From an uncultured Eubacterium sp. (GTDB lineage Bacteria > Bacillota > Clostridia > Lachnospirales > Lachnospiraceae), in NCBI GenBank assembly GCA_947089855.1, contig CAMUML010000026.1:1-55331 (forward strand): a DNA stretch of 55,331 nucleotides, given 5' to 3'. Both the position numbers and the translations under genes were made by a program. Below the pieces are notes generated by a model that worked only from the letters and a program-made list of their open reading frames with translations, did no database searches and was not told the origin of the DNA. Below are positions 42,938 through 51,619 of this stretch, in pieces (the stretch's first letter is position 1; every line of letters starts with the position of its first letter).

Positions 42938-42966
42938 TTGAAATATGCGCCAACGTCTAGTATAAT
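42938..42966 (+). promoter_or_regulatory. Strong promoter upstream of R1 copy E
   Basis: TTGAAA (42938-42943), exactly 17 bases, TATAAT (42961-42966). Transcription would start near 42973, so R1 copy E (42990-43164) would be entirely within the leader of the lipoprotein gene. Confidence 0.82.
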
Positions 42967-42989
42967 GTTGCGCGTAGGCAGAATTTTCC

Positions 42990-43164
42990 GTTACTATTCA
43001 CAGCCAGTTTGCTCTTGACAAACATTCTAAGTTATGAGGCTGTAAATCGTAACATTCGCAGGCTCATGGAAAGAATTTGCCTTGCAAATTGGAGCCTGCT
43101 CACTCCTGAATCAGCTTGGCAGCCACCTGGACAGCTAGGTGTTCAGGTGGCTGTGAATAGTAAC
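42990..43164 (+). repeat. R1 repeat, copy E (complete, 175 bp, divergent arms)
   Basis: Same modular layout as copy F: GTTACTATTCACAGCC ... GGCTGT..GTAAC hairpin; ATTC; stem GCAGGCTC (43058-43065) / GAGCCTGC (43092-43099) around an ATGGAAAG...TTGC loop; the linker TCACTCCTGAATCA; a third hairpin CAGCCACCTG/CAGGTGGCTG; and the GTGAATAGTAAC end. The stems differ from F but remain paired; loop starts and linker are the same. Confidence 0.9.
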
Positions 43165-43204
43165 AATTTTCCTGCTGACACCATAACTAAGGAGGCACAT
43201 AGCT

Positions 43205-43831
43205 ATGAAACGGAAACGGTATGCGGCACTGTGTATCTTGGCAGCGGCCAGTATTGCGGCGGGCTGCGGAAATTCATTTAAAGCTTCGGATAGTACCGTT
43301 TATATAACAAAAAAAGGGCCAGTCATCGGCGCCAATATAGAGGATTTTAATAAAGAATATTATGATGAAGGGGAGCTCAAAAAATATATAACCGAATCCG
43401 TGGAGGACTATGTTGCATCCAATGGAAACGGAAGCGTTGAGCTGGACAGTTTTAAAACAGAATCGTCCGGCGATGGTGTCCAGGCACATTTGTACTTAAA
43501 TTATGCAAGCTATATTGACTATGCCCAGTTTAATGGCGTCGAGCTGTATGCAGGTACTGTGCAGCAGGCCCAGGAAGAAGGCTACGCGTTTGACGGGGCA
43601 TTTCAAAAAGCGGAAAAAGGGGAACTAGCCGGAAGCGCTGATGCGGCGGAGATTTTAGCGCAAGAGGGGCTGAAAGCAGTTATTATAAAAGAAGAAACAC
43701 TTGTCAAGATAGACGGGGACATACAGTATGTATCGGACGGAAACGTAGAATTGGCCGGGGAAGATACTGCGAAAGTACATTATGGCATGGAAGATGCAGA
43801 TGCCCAGGCGGCATATATTGTGTACCAGTAA
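43205..43831 (+). CDS. Unknown lipoprotein
   Basis: 208 residues. A short basic start and hydrophobic stretch end in lipobox SIAAGC (Cys at 20), so a membrane-anchored extracellular lipoprotein is predicted. The mature protein is acidic (DSTVYITKKGPVIGANIEDFNKEYYDEGELKKYI ... VEDYVASNGNGSVEL) without recognisable enzymatic motifs; secondary structure looks alpha/beta. AAGGAGG ten bases before ATG. It is preceded by a strong promoter and a 230-base leader made up mostly of R1 copy E. It lies between recO and glyQS; its function is not known. Confidence 0.8.
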   Translation: MKRKRYAALCILAAASIAAGCGNSFKASDSTVYITKKGPVIGANIEDFNKEYYDEGELKKYITESVEDYVASNGNGSVELDSFKTESSGDGVQAHLYLNYASYIDYAQFNGVELYAGTVQQAQEEGYAFDGAFQKAEKGELAGSADAAEILAQEGLKAVIIKEETLVKIDGDIQYVSDGNVELAGEDTAKVHYGMEDADAQAAYIVYQ

Positions 43832-43906
43832 AAAAGGGCTGCCGGCACAGCATGCTGGCCCCTGCCCGGATAGGATATACGGCAGCAAGGAAATGGAGGA
43901 AAGCAA

Positions 43907-45304
43907 ATGGAAAAATCAATGGAAAAAATAGTCGCTTTGGCGAAGGCAAGGGGCTTTATCTACCCTGGTTCTGAGATTTACGGTGGCCTTGCAAATACAT
44001 GGGACTATGGCAACCTTGGCGTAGAACTGAAAAACAATGTCAAACGGGCATGGTGGCAGAAATTTGTCCAGGAAAACCCTTATAACGTAGGCGTCGACTG
44101 TGCGATTTTAATGAATCCGAAGACCTGGGAAGCGTCCGGCCACCTCGGCGGATTTTCCGACCCGTTGATGGACTGCCGCGAATGCCATGAGCGCTTCCGT
44201 GCAGACCAGCTGATCGAAGATTATGCAAAAGGGCATGGCATTGCCTTGGAAGAAAGTGTAGACGGCTGGTCCAACGATGCTATGCAGTCCTTTATCGAAG
44301 AACACCAGGTAGCCTGCCCAAGCTGCGGAAAACATAACTTTACCGACATCCGCCAGTTTAACTTGATGTTTAAAACATTCCAGGGAGTAACCGAGGATGC
44401 GAAAAATACCATTTATCTAAGGCCGGAAACGGCACAGGGCATCTTTGTCAATTTTAGAAATGTGCAGCGTACTTCACGCAAAAAAATCCCATTTGGCATT
44501 GCACAGGTCGGCAAATCGTTCCGCAACGAGATCACGCCAGGCAACTTTACCTTCCGCACTAGGGAATTTGAACAGATGGAGCTGGAATTTTTCTGCGAGC
44601 CGGGCACAGACCTGGAGTGGTTCCAGTATTGGCGCGGTTTTTGCCGCGACTGGCTGGTCCGCTTGGGCATCAAGGAAGAGGAGCTGCGCCTGCGTGACCA
44701 CGACCCGGCAGAACTAGCATTTTACAGCAAAGCCACGACCGACTTTGAATTCCTTTTCCCATTTGGCTGGGGCGAGCTGTGGGGCATTGCCGACCGCACC
44801 GATTATGACCTGACGCAGCACCAAAATACATCCGGCCAGGACATGTCCTATTTTGACGATACCAAAAATGAAAAATATATCCCATATGTGATCGAGCCGT
44901 CACTCGGCGCGGACCGTGTCGTACTTGCATTTTTGTGCGCAGCCTATGATGAGGAAAATATTGGGACGGAAGAAAAGCCGGATATGCGCACGGTCCTTCA
45001 CTTCCATCCGGCCCTGGCCCCGGTTAAGATCGGTGTCCTGCCACTGTCCAAAAAGCTCAACGAAGGCGCGGAAGGCGTTTTTGCACAGCTTTCCAAAAAA
45101 TACAACTGCGAATTTGACGACCGTGGCAATATCGGCAAACGTTACCGCCGCCAAGATGAAATCGGTACGCCGTTTTGCGTCACCTATGACTTTGATTCCG
45201 AACAAGACCATGCAGTCACCGTGCGCTTCCGCGATTCTATGGAACAGGAGCGCGTAGCCATAGACGGGCTCTTTGCGTATTTTGCAGATAAATTTGATTT
45301 TTGA
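43907..45304 (+). CDS. glyQS: Glycyl-tRNA synthetase, dimeric eukaryote-like type
   Basis: 465 residues, class II synthetase. Visible: [23 protein letters not shown] at the start, the CxxC...CxxC zinc pair (CRECHERF near 88 and CPSCGKHNF near 137), motif 2 [25 protein letters not shown] near 205, motif 3 [14 protein letters not shown] near 330, and a C-terminal anticodon-binding domain ([11 protein letters not shown]). GGAGG nine bases upstream supports ATG 43907. No T-box leader was found in the 75 bases before it. Possibly co-transcribed with the lipoprotein gene. Confidence 0.95.
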   Translation: MEKSMEKIVALAKARGFIYPGSEIYGGLANTWDYGNLGVELKNNVKRAWWQKFVQENPYNVGVDCAILMNPKTWEASGHLGGFSDPLMDCRECHERFRADQLIEDYAKGHGIALEESVDGWSNDAMQSFIEEHQVACPSCGKHNFTDIRQFNLMFKTFQGVTEDAKNTIYLRPETAQGIFVNFRNVQRTSRKKIPFGIAQVGKSFRNEITPGNFTFRTREFEQMELEFFCEPGTDLEWFQYWRGFCRDWLVRLGIKEEELRLRDHDPAELAFYSKATTDFEFLFPFGWGELWGIADRTDYDLTQHQNTSGQDMSYFDDTKNEKYIPYVIEPSLGADRVVLAFLCAAYDEENIGTEEKPDMRTVLHFHPALAPVKIGVLPLSKKLNEGAEGVFAQLSKKYNCEFDDRGNIGKRYRRQDEIGTPFCVTYDFDSEQDHAVTVRFRDSMEQERVAIDGLFAYFADKFDF

Positions 45305-45326
45305 GGATAGTTTTGGCAGTTTTTCA

Positions 45327-45469
45327 GTTACTTTTCACGGCCTGGGGGCCGCTCATAGTAACATTCGGGGCGATATGGAAAGTTTGCTTCGCAAAATCGC
45401 CCCTCACTCCTGAATCATGTTCTCACGGAATGCGCAGCTTATGCGCATTCCTGGCCCGTGAAAAGTAAT
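45327..45469 (+). repeat. R1 repeat, copy F (complete, 143 bp)
   Basis: Reverse-complement match to copy C. Modules in order: GTTACTTTTCACGGCC-TGGG-GGCC...TAGTAAC; stem GGGGCGAT (45367-45374) / ATCGCCCC (45396-45403) around ATGGAAAGTTTGCTTCGCAAA's loop; linker TCACTCCTGAATCA; GGAATGCGCA/TGCGCATTCC; end GTGAAAAGTAAT. It lies after the glyQS stop and before the ppdK promoter in a 350-base gap; no gene was seen there. Confidence 0.92.
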
Positions 45470-45508
45470 AGTTTTTCATCCGTTTTTGATACAAAACATA
45501 AAAAATAG

Positions 45509-45536
45509 TTGCGATTATGGAAAAATATGTTAAAAT
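45509..45536 (+). promoter_or_regulatory. Promoter of ppdK
   Basis: TTGCGA (45509-45514), 16 bases, TAAAAT (45531-45536). It gives a leader of about 110 bases. Confidence 0.55.
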
Positions 45537-45654
45537 AGATATGGGTACACGTAGGCTGTGCAGGCAATGTTAACGATGTGAATACATTTCGGACAAGCAT
45601 GTTTGGGGCATTCACACAAAATAAATTAAAGTAATTATTTAGGAGGAATATCAA

Positions 45655-48282
45655 ATGGCAAACAAATGGGTTTATTTGTTCAGCGAAGGCAATGCAGATA
45701 TGCGCGAGCTGCTCGGCGGCAAAGGTGCAAACCTGGCTGAGATGACGCACATCGGGCTTCCAGTTCCGCAGGGTTTTACGATTACCACGGAAGCATGTAC
45801 ACAGTATTATGAAGACGGCCGTGAGATCAATGCAGAAATCCAGGGCCAGATCAATGAGTACATTGGCAAGATGGAAGAGATTACAGGCAAAAAATTTGGC
45901 GATAAGGAAAATCCGCTCCTGGTATCTGTGCGTTCAGGCGCCCGGGCATCCATGCCTGGTATGATGGACACGATCTTAAACCTTGGTTTGAATGAGACAG
46001 TTGTAGACGTTATTGCTGCTAAATCTGGCAACCCACGCTGGGCATGGGACTGCTACCGCAGGTTTATCCAGATGTACTCAGACGTTGTTATGGAAGTTGG
46101 CAAAAAATACTTCGAACAGCTGATCGACGAAATGAAACAGAAAAAAGGCGTTACGTATGACGTTGACCTGACGGCCGACGACTTAAAAGAGCTGGCTGCA
46201 CAGTTTAAGGCAGAATACAAAGCGAAAATTGGCTCCGACTTCCCAGATGACCCGAAGGAACAGTTAATGGGCGCTATCAAAGCAGTATTCCGTTCTTGGG
46301 ACAACCCACGTGCAAACGTATACCGCCGCGACAATGATATTCCATATTCTTGGGGCACAGCTGTTAACGTACAGTCAATGGCATTCGGAAATATGGGCGA
46401 CGACTGTGGTACTGGCGTTGCATTTACCCGTGACCCGGCAACTGGCGAAAGGAAGCTGATGGGTGAATTCCTGATCAATGCACAGGGCGAAGACGTTGTA
46501 GCAGGCGTACGTACCCCAATGCCGATCGCAAAAATGGAAGAAGAATTCCCAGAAGCATTTGCACAGTTTAAAGAGGTATGCAAGACGCTCGAAGACCATT
46601 ACAGGGATATGCAGGATATGGAATTTACCGTTGAAAATAAGAAGCTCTACATGCTTCAGACCAGAAACGGAAAACGTACTGCACAGGCTGCGTTAAAGAT
46701 TGCCTGCGACCTCGTAGACGAAGGCATGCGTACCGAAGAAGAAGCGGTTGCAATGATCGACCCGCGTAACTTGGATACTTTGCTCCATCCGCAGTTTGAC
46801 GCTGCAGCATTAAAAGCTGCTACGCCAGTTGGCAGAGGGCTTGGGGCATCCCCTGGCGCAGCTTGCGGTAAAATCGTATTCTCTGCAGAAGATGCGGAAG
46901 AATGGCATGCAAGGGGCGAAAAAGTCGTATTAGTACGTCTTGAAACCTCACCGGAAGACATCACCGGTATGAAAGCATCCCAGGGTATCTTAACCGTCCG
47001 CGGCGGTATGACCTCCCATGCAGCCGTTGTAGCGCGTGGTATGGGTACCTGCTGTGTATCCGGCTGTGATGCCATTGCAATGGACGAAGAAAACAAGAAA
47101 TTTACCCTTGCTGGAAAAGAATACCATGAAGGCGACTATATTTCCATCGACGGTTCCACCGGTAATATTTACGACGGCGAAATCCAAACCGTAGACGCTA
47201 CGATTGCAGGCGAATTCGGCAGGATTATGGATTGGGCGGACAAATACAGGGTATTAAAAGTACGTACAAATGCAGATACCCCAGCGGATGCAAAGAAAGC
47301 ACGCGAACTTGGTGCAGAAGGCATCGGGCTTTGCCGTACGGAGCATATGTTCTTTGAAGAAGACAGGATTGCTGCCTTCCGTGAAATGATCTGTGCAGAT
47401 ACGGTAGAAGAAAGGGAAGCGGCACTCGAAAAAATCCTGCCATACCAGCAGGGCGATTTTGAAAAGTTATACGAAGCGCTGGAAGGATGCCCAGTTACGA
47501 TCCGTTTCTTAGACCCGCCGCTTCATGAGTTTGTCCCGACCGAAGAAGAAGATATTGAAAAGCTTGCAAATGCACAGGGCAAGAGCGTGGAAGACATCAA
47601 AACATTAATTGATTCCCTGCATGAGTTCAACCCAATGATGGGCCACCGTGGATGCCGCTTGGCAGTTACCTATCCGGAAATTGCAAAGATGCAGACAAAA
47701 GCAGTGATCCGTGCAGCAATCAATGTACAGAAAGCACATGCGGACTGGAATGTAAAACCAGAGATCATGATTCCGCTTATCTGTGAAATCAAAGAATTGA
47801 AATATGTCAAGAAAGTCGTTGTAGAAACAGCCGATGCTGAAATTGCAGCAGCGGGCGTAAAATTAGATTACGAAGTAGGTACCATGATCGAGATCCCAAG
47901 GGCTGCCCTGACAGCCGATGAGATTGCTACCGAAGCTGACTTCTTCTGCTTTGGTACCAATGACCTGACCCAGATGACCTTTGGCTTCTCACGTGACGAT
48001 TCCGGCAAATTCCTGGATGCTTACTACGATGCTAAGATTTTTGAAAACGATCCATTTGCAAAACTGGATCAGACGGGTGTCGGCAAATTAATGGAAATGG
48101 CAATTAAGCTTGGCAAACCAGTAAACAACAAACTGCACGTAGGCATCTGCGGCGAACATGGCGGAGATCCTTCTTCCGTTGAGTTCTGCCATAAGATTGG
48201 ACTGGATTATGTATCCTGCTCACCGTTCCGTGTTCCGATTGCTAGGCTGGCGGCAGCACAGGCGGCGATAGCACAAAAGTAG
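45655..48282 (+). CDS. ppdK: Pyruvate, phosphate dikinase
   Basis: 875 residues, full length. N-terminal ATP-grasp domain (GGKGANLAEMTHIGLPVPQGFTI, SVRSGARASMPGMMDTILN, GTGVAFTRDPATGE), the phosphohistidine domain with GGMTSHAAVVARGMG (His near 454), and a C-terminal PEP/pyruvate-binding barrel (GLCRTEHMFF, NDLTQMTFGFSRDD, GICGEHGGDPSSVEF with the catalytic Cys). Interconverts ATP, Pi and pyruvate with AMP, PPi and PEP; central to glycolysis/gluconeogenesis in clostridia. AGGAGG nine bases before ATG. Base composition and codon use look optimised (many GGC/GCA, few rare codons), as expected for an abundant enzyme. Confidence 0.97.
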   Translation: MANKWVYLFSEGNADMRELLGGKGANLAEMTHIGLPVPQGFTITTEACTQYYEDGREINAEIQGQINEYIGKMEEITGKKFGDKENPLLVSVRSGARASMPGMMDTILNLGLNETVVDVIAAKSGNPRWAWDCYRRFIQMYSDVVMEVGKKYFEQLIDEMKQKKGVTYDVDLTADDLKELAAQFKAEYKAKIGSDFPDDPKEQLMGAIKAVFRSWDNPRANVYRRDNDIPYSWGTAVNVQSMAFGNMGDDCGTGVAFTRDPATGERKLMGEFLINAQGEDVVAGVRTPMPIAKMEEEFPEAFAQFKEVCKTLEDHYRDMQDMEFTVENKKLYMLQTRNGKRTAQAALKIACDLVDEGMRTEEEAVAMIDPRNLDTLLHPQFDAAALKAATPVGRGLGASPGAACGKIVFSAEDAEEWHARGEKVVLVRLETSPEDITGMKASQGILTVRGGMTSHAAVVARGMGTCCVSGCDAIAMDEENKKFTLAGKEYHEGDYISIDGSTGNIYDGEIQTVDATIAGEFGRIMDWADKYRVLKVRTNADTPADAKKARELGAEGIGLCRTEHMFFEEDRIAAFREMICADTVEEREAALEKILPYQQGDFEKLYEALEGCPVTIRFLDPPLHEFVPTEEEDIEKLANAQGKSVEDIKTLIDSLHEFNPMMGHRGCRLAVTYPEIAKMQTKAVIRAAINVQKAHADWNVKPEIMIPLICEIKELKYVKKVVVETADAEIAAAGVKLDYEVGTMIEIPRAALTADEIATEADFFCFGTNDLTQMTFGFSRDDSGKFLDAYYDAKIFENDPFAKLDQTGVGKLMEMAIKLGKPVNNKLHVGICGEHGGDPSSVEFCHKIGLDYVSCSPFRVPIARLAAAQAAIAQK

Positions 48283-48366
48283 GCGAAAACCATTCTTGTT
48301 CCTGCAAAACAATTTTTTGCTGACGGCAGATTATAATTTTTGCTGAACGGATACAACTAAAAATAT

Positions 48367-48420
48367 AAGACCCTGGGATAAAAGAGCTTCTTCCTCTTTT
48401 CTTCCGGGGTCTTTTCTTTT
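48367..48420 (+). terminator. ppdK terminator
   Basis: AAGACCCTGGGATAAAAGAG pairs with CCTCTTTTCTTCCGGGGTCTT (48367-48413) with minor bulges, followed by TTCTTTTTT. Confidence 0.8.
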
Positions 48421-48460
48421 TTCAATGCTGCCATCCACCATAGAACTGCTGCCAGTAAAA

Positions 48461-48566
48461 TCTTCTTCCTCCCCTTCTTCTTCCCAATTCCCCTCAAACC
48501 CTTGAAAACACTGGGTTTCCAGCACTTTTAAACAGAAAGAATGGGAAAGAGGAGGGGAAAAAAGAT
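48461..48566 (+). repeat. R4 hairpin repeat, copy 1
   Basis: A pyrimidine-rich left arm (48461-48490, TCTTCTTCCTCCCCTTCTTC) pairs imperfectly with a purine-rich right arm (48539-48566, GAATGGGAAAGAGGAGGGGA). The loop holds the core ACCCTTGAAAACACTGGG followed by TTTCCAGC (48498-48523), shared with copy 2. Short apparent reading frames in this region look like by-products of the biased composition. Confidence 0.65.
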
Positions 48567-48610
48567 TCATTTTCTTCATCTGTATTGCCTGTTAATAACT
48601 GCTTCTTTAG

Positions 48611-48723
48611 CTTTCTTCTTCTTTCCAGTTTCTTTTCCCCACACCCTTGAAAATACTGGGGTTGCAGCTATTTCAGTTGAAAAAGAGGGAAGCGAGAGGT
48701 GTGGAAAAGAGGGAGAAAAAGGA
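48611..48723 (+). repeat. R4 hairpin repeat, copy 2
   Basis: Core ACCCTTGAAAATACTGGGGT with TGCAGC at 48643-48668; arms 48611-48643 (CTTTCTTCTTCTTTCCAG..., ending CCCCACACCC) and 48697-48723 (AGGTGTGGAAAAGAGGGAGA). The arms are purine/pyrimidine biased like copy 1 but not the same sequence. Confidence 0.6.
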
Positions 48724-49174
48724 TGCAGCAGTTGTGTAAGAAAGTGTGTAATGATAAGAGGGATGCTTCTAAAGCCAGTATTTATAAGGGTTTTGGAGGA
48801 TGGTTTCATGGCTAAATAGGACATGAAACCAGAGGGGGGAGGAAAGTATTTTAAGTGGTTTTTGAGAGGAGAAAGAGGGTAGAAAGAGGAGAGGAAGGAG
48901 GGGGATAAAGACATAGTATTATGGATGCATTCTATATGTTATGGCAGAGGGGCGAGCAAAAATTAAAATCTGCATAGAGCGAAAAGAAGTTCTGCAGTAA
49001 CATAGTATTTTTGAAAAATCCAATTTGGGGCATTTTTATAGCACAAAATTGCTGTAAAAATGCCTGTTTTTCATTAAAATCTGCCCAAAATGTCCGGAAG
49101 TGCCCGGAATTTTGCCCCAAATTAAATTTCGGGCATTTTTTAAAAATTTCGGGCGGTATCTGGGGCAGAATGAT
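48724..49174. other. Gene-free stretch with nested A+T-rich hairpins
   Basis: No convincing gene. 48770-48910 is purine-rich. A clear hairpin GGCATTTTTATAGCA (49029-49043) / TGCTGTAAAAATGCC (49050-49064) sits inside an outer pair AATTTGGGGCA (49022-49032) / TGCCCCAAATT (49113-49123). AAATTTCGGGC occurs twice (49124-49134, 49144-49154), and ATTAAAATCTGC occurs at 48962 and 49073. This looks like a fold-back repeat remnant. Confidence 0.5.
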
Positions 49175-49266
49175 TATACTCACGAGCGATGGCATTTACC
49201 TATACTGTTCAAGGCATTGTCACTGGTGAGTCAGCATTATCGACAAATTTTAGTGCTTGCCAGTAT
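49175..49266 (+). repeat. R2 repeat, copy 3 (divergent)
   Basis: Starts TATACTCACGAGCGAT and ends TTTTAGTGCTTGCCAGTAT. ACTCAC/GTGAGT and the AAATT pair remain, although the middle has diverged (GGCATTTACC for AAGTTTACC). Confidence 0.75.
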
Positions 49267-49548
49267 GAACTGCGGTTTATGAATCCAGCCTCTTTTGGCA
49301 AGGAGAAAATCGTAGATCTCCATGATGGCCAGGAAATTGTCATCAATACTTGTTTTGACATCATCCTTAGCAACAATAACTGTATTTTGCAGGCCAATAA
49401 TATTTGGAACTGATATACTTTTTACCTTCGACATCAATGCGGGAAGCATACCGTTGTCCTGCGGCTCCCATTGCAGTACCTCCGAAAAAATGCGGTGACA
49501 GCAAATATTCGGAATATCCGGGATGTGGATTGAAATGGGATTTGTCAT
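49237..49548 (-). pseudogene. Unrecognised ORF or gene remnant
   Basis: 103 codons: MTNPISIHIPDIPNICC ... NTVIVAKDDVKTSIDDNFLAIMEIYDFLLAKRG. No motif recognised. The 3' end runs into R2 copy 3, so the last ~10 residues are encoded by the repeat. A second minus-strand frame over 49367-49570 also stays open (ending KKYISSKYYWPAKYSYCC), which suggests a frameshifted older gene. No good ribosome-binding site. Confidence 0.25.
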
Positions 49549-49733
49549 GTGTCCGATTCTTTCTTAACATCCTGTATATATCCTTTGCCGGTTATCTGCT
49601 TTTCTTTTGGCAGCAGTATTTTGATAAAATGAATTGACACATGTTATACAGGAGAGTGAAAAGTTCTTATACAATTATGCTGTGTATGAAAGAAATGATA
49701 TTGGAAAGACATCGATCTGTCATTATATAAAGG

Positions 49734-49985
49734 ATGGGTAGAAAGTATGATATCCCATGTATAGAATATGATGATTTGTATGATAGCAGGAGTGCTTCAG
49801 TGACTGAGGCAGGTTTTAATGAAGAATTTATCCTAATTATGTTCTTACTTGTTATCCTATACAGCAGCATGGATTTGCAGGAATCACAGTATGAAAGGAT
49901 GTATCTACAAAGAGTATTATCTTTGTCTATGGAACAAATCAGCCTTTATGGAGATGGTTATGGTATCATAAGTACTGACTGCTAA
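49734..49985 (+). CDS. Unrecognised small ORF
   Basis: 83 codons, MGRKYDIPCIEYDDLYDSRS..., with one hydrophobic stretch (about 31-42, ILIMFLLVILYSS) and an acidic/polar rest. An AAGGATGGG sequence overlaps the start, so initiation is doubtful. It lies among decayed frames; it may be a real gene or a remnant. No family recognised. Confidence 0.25.
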   Translation: MGRKYDIPCIEYDDLYDSRSASVTEAGFNEEFILIMFLLVILYSSMDLQESQYERMYLQRVLSLSMEQISLYGDGYGIISTDC

Positions 49986-50024
49986 CACAGTTACTCCATC
50001 AGTGATAAATGTTGTCATCAGTGA

Positions 50025-50336
50025 TTACATGTTTTATGGAAACAGCTCCTATCTGTCTGGTATGATAACACCGGTCATATCAATCCGCTTTTAACCCAGG
50101 AGGGACAGCCTTATGTCAGACAGCAGCGTATTCTTGAAAGAGAAAGCATGGAGCGACAGTGTAAGAAGGACAGTGTGGATAAAGCGGTAAAGGCTTCCTT
50201 AATACAAAAATATCAGGGTAATGATGGTATTGAGGCATTTCTGGGCAGGCATTATGTTGATAATATTCTGGTGTCAGCTGAATTTGGAAGCATAGATTTT
50301 TCACCTACTGTAAAAAGACTATGTAGTTGGTGGTGA
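50025..50336 (+). pseudogene. Fragment of an unknown coding sequence
   Basis: About 103 codons remain open, without a start codon at the beginning: LLSVWYDNTGHINPLLTQEG ... IQKYQGNDGIEAFLGRHYV. The residue pattern looks like real protein, but an in-frame stop (50022-50024) precedes it and the first Met is only at 50148. Probably the 3' part of a broken gene. Family not recognised. Confidence 0.35.
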
Positions 50337-51439
50337 AAAAAATTGCTTATGGTGACTGTCTTGCTTTCCAGATTAGGTTCACTGGAAAGCAACGTATATG
50401 GTTTGGAATGTGCTGCTGTAACATTCCGAGTGAATTTATGGTTGTATAGAAAAAAGAAGAATGTCTGGTTTAAAAAGAATCCAAGTTAGTGTCATGCATC
50501 CTGATAGCGACTGTTTTATGCACAAAAAAAGGTCATGTTTGGATGGATATCCATGATTTGAAGTTTTAAGGGTGATGACTGTGTTTTGTGTGTAGAAGTA
50601 TACATAACCTCATATGAGCCCCAAGGTGATGATGATCTGTTCATCCAAAGTATAAACCAGATACTTAGTGAGACATGCTGTTTATCAGAACACTGTAATA
50701 AAATATACTGTCTGATGAATCCAGAAGAACTTCAAGAATAAAGAGAACAAGTGTCTGATATGGCATTACAAGAATAAAGAGGTAATTCTAAAAAAATTTA
50801 TCCAAATAGATAGTTAGGCGATGCCTTCTTTATATATATCAAACTAACTTCACCCATAACGGATGTGATGCCTTAATAAAAAAAATCTTTATCAAAGCTG
50901 CAAGGATACTTTTTTTATATCATCTTCTCTTTTTTTCTCCCACCAAAAGCTTCCTTCTCAAGAATACGTTTCACTATAAACATACGAAATAATGACAAGA
51001 AGCTTAGAGTGGAAAGGGGAGGATGCAGATTCTGAATCAAACAGAAATGAAAGCAACTAAAGCTACCTATTTAAAGATGCAGTGAGGAGGAAAAAGGAGA
51101 GGAAGAGTATCATTACCTCCTGCCATTCCTGCCAGAATCCGTTCCTTCAAACAGATGTATGGTGTTTGTAAAAGTGTGCTTTTAGAGACAGCAGAAAAGA
51201 AGCCTGAAAAGCATGGTTTAAAGTACTTCTGCAGTGTTTACAAATATTTGTAAATACAAAGAAATTTTACAAACAGAAGAGCGGCTGTTATTGGGAAAAA
51301 TCATCGGCTATGTAAGGGTGGGCAGGGATAGCAGGAGATTGTAGTTAACCGGGTATGAGTAGAATCGTGGATTGGCTGCTTTTTTCTTCCTCTTTTGTAA
51401 AATTTCATATTTATGTTATCACAAAAATAGTGAGGTGAA
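50337..51439. other. Gene-poor A+T-rich stretch with decayed coding fragments
   Basis: No complete gene seen over 1.1 kb. At 50562-50742 a frame of about 60 codons (VEVYITSYEPQGDDDLFIQ ... IYCLMNPEELQE) looks coding but has no start and follows a stop; the frame before it (VMHPDSDCFMHKKRSCLDGYP, 50493-50556) may be another part of the same lost gene. 50820-51300 shows nothing recognisable. Overall it looks like genetic debris of an old mobile element. Confidence 0.5.
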
Positions 51440-51619
51440 ATGGATATGGAAGAAAAAATAACGATGGCTGATATTGTTATCCGGATCATACGGGAAAACC
51501 AGCTGGCTCCTGAAGACGAAAACAGAATCCGGGAGCTGCTGGAGGAGAGGAAGCAGGAATGGATGAAAAACGGAGCTGCAGATGCCTTGCAGAATACATG
51601 GAAATGTAGACGAGTATAA
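51440..51619 (+). CDS. 59-residue acidic helical small protein, unrecognised
   Basis: MDMEEKITMADIVIRIIRENQLAPEDENRIRELLEERKQEWMKNGAADALQNTWKC-type sequence, strongly charged and probably helical. GAGGTGA lies just before ATG (short spacing of four bases); internal Met3 or Met9 are alternative starts. Its stop TAA overlaps the ATG of the integrase-like frame by one base (TAATG at 51617-51621), suggesting translational coupling or that both once formed one gene. No family recognised. Confidence 0.45.
   Translation: MDMEEKITMADIVIRIIRENQLAPEDENRIRELLEERKQEWMKNGAADALQNTWKCRRV

Noticed and set aside
43832-43906. Possible T-box riboswitch before glyQS
   Set aside because: Only 75 bases lie between the lipoprotein stop and the start codon, and no T-box consensus (TGG-ACC-type antiterminator) is present there or in R1 copy E.
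48576-48914. Minus-strand ORF rich in Ser/Pro/Lys
   Set aside because: It is a product of the polypurine/polypyrimidine repeat arms; no start signal and no protein-like motif.
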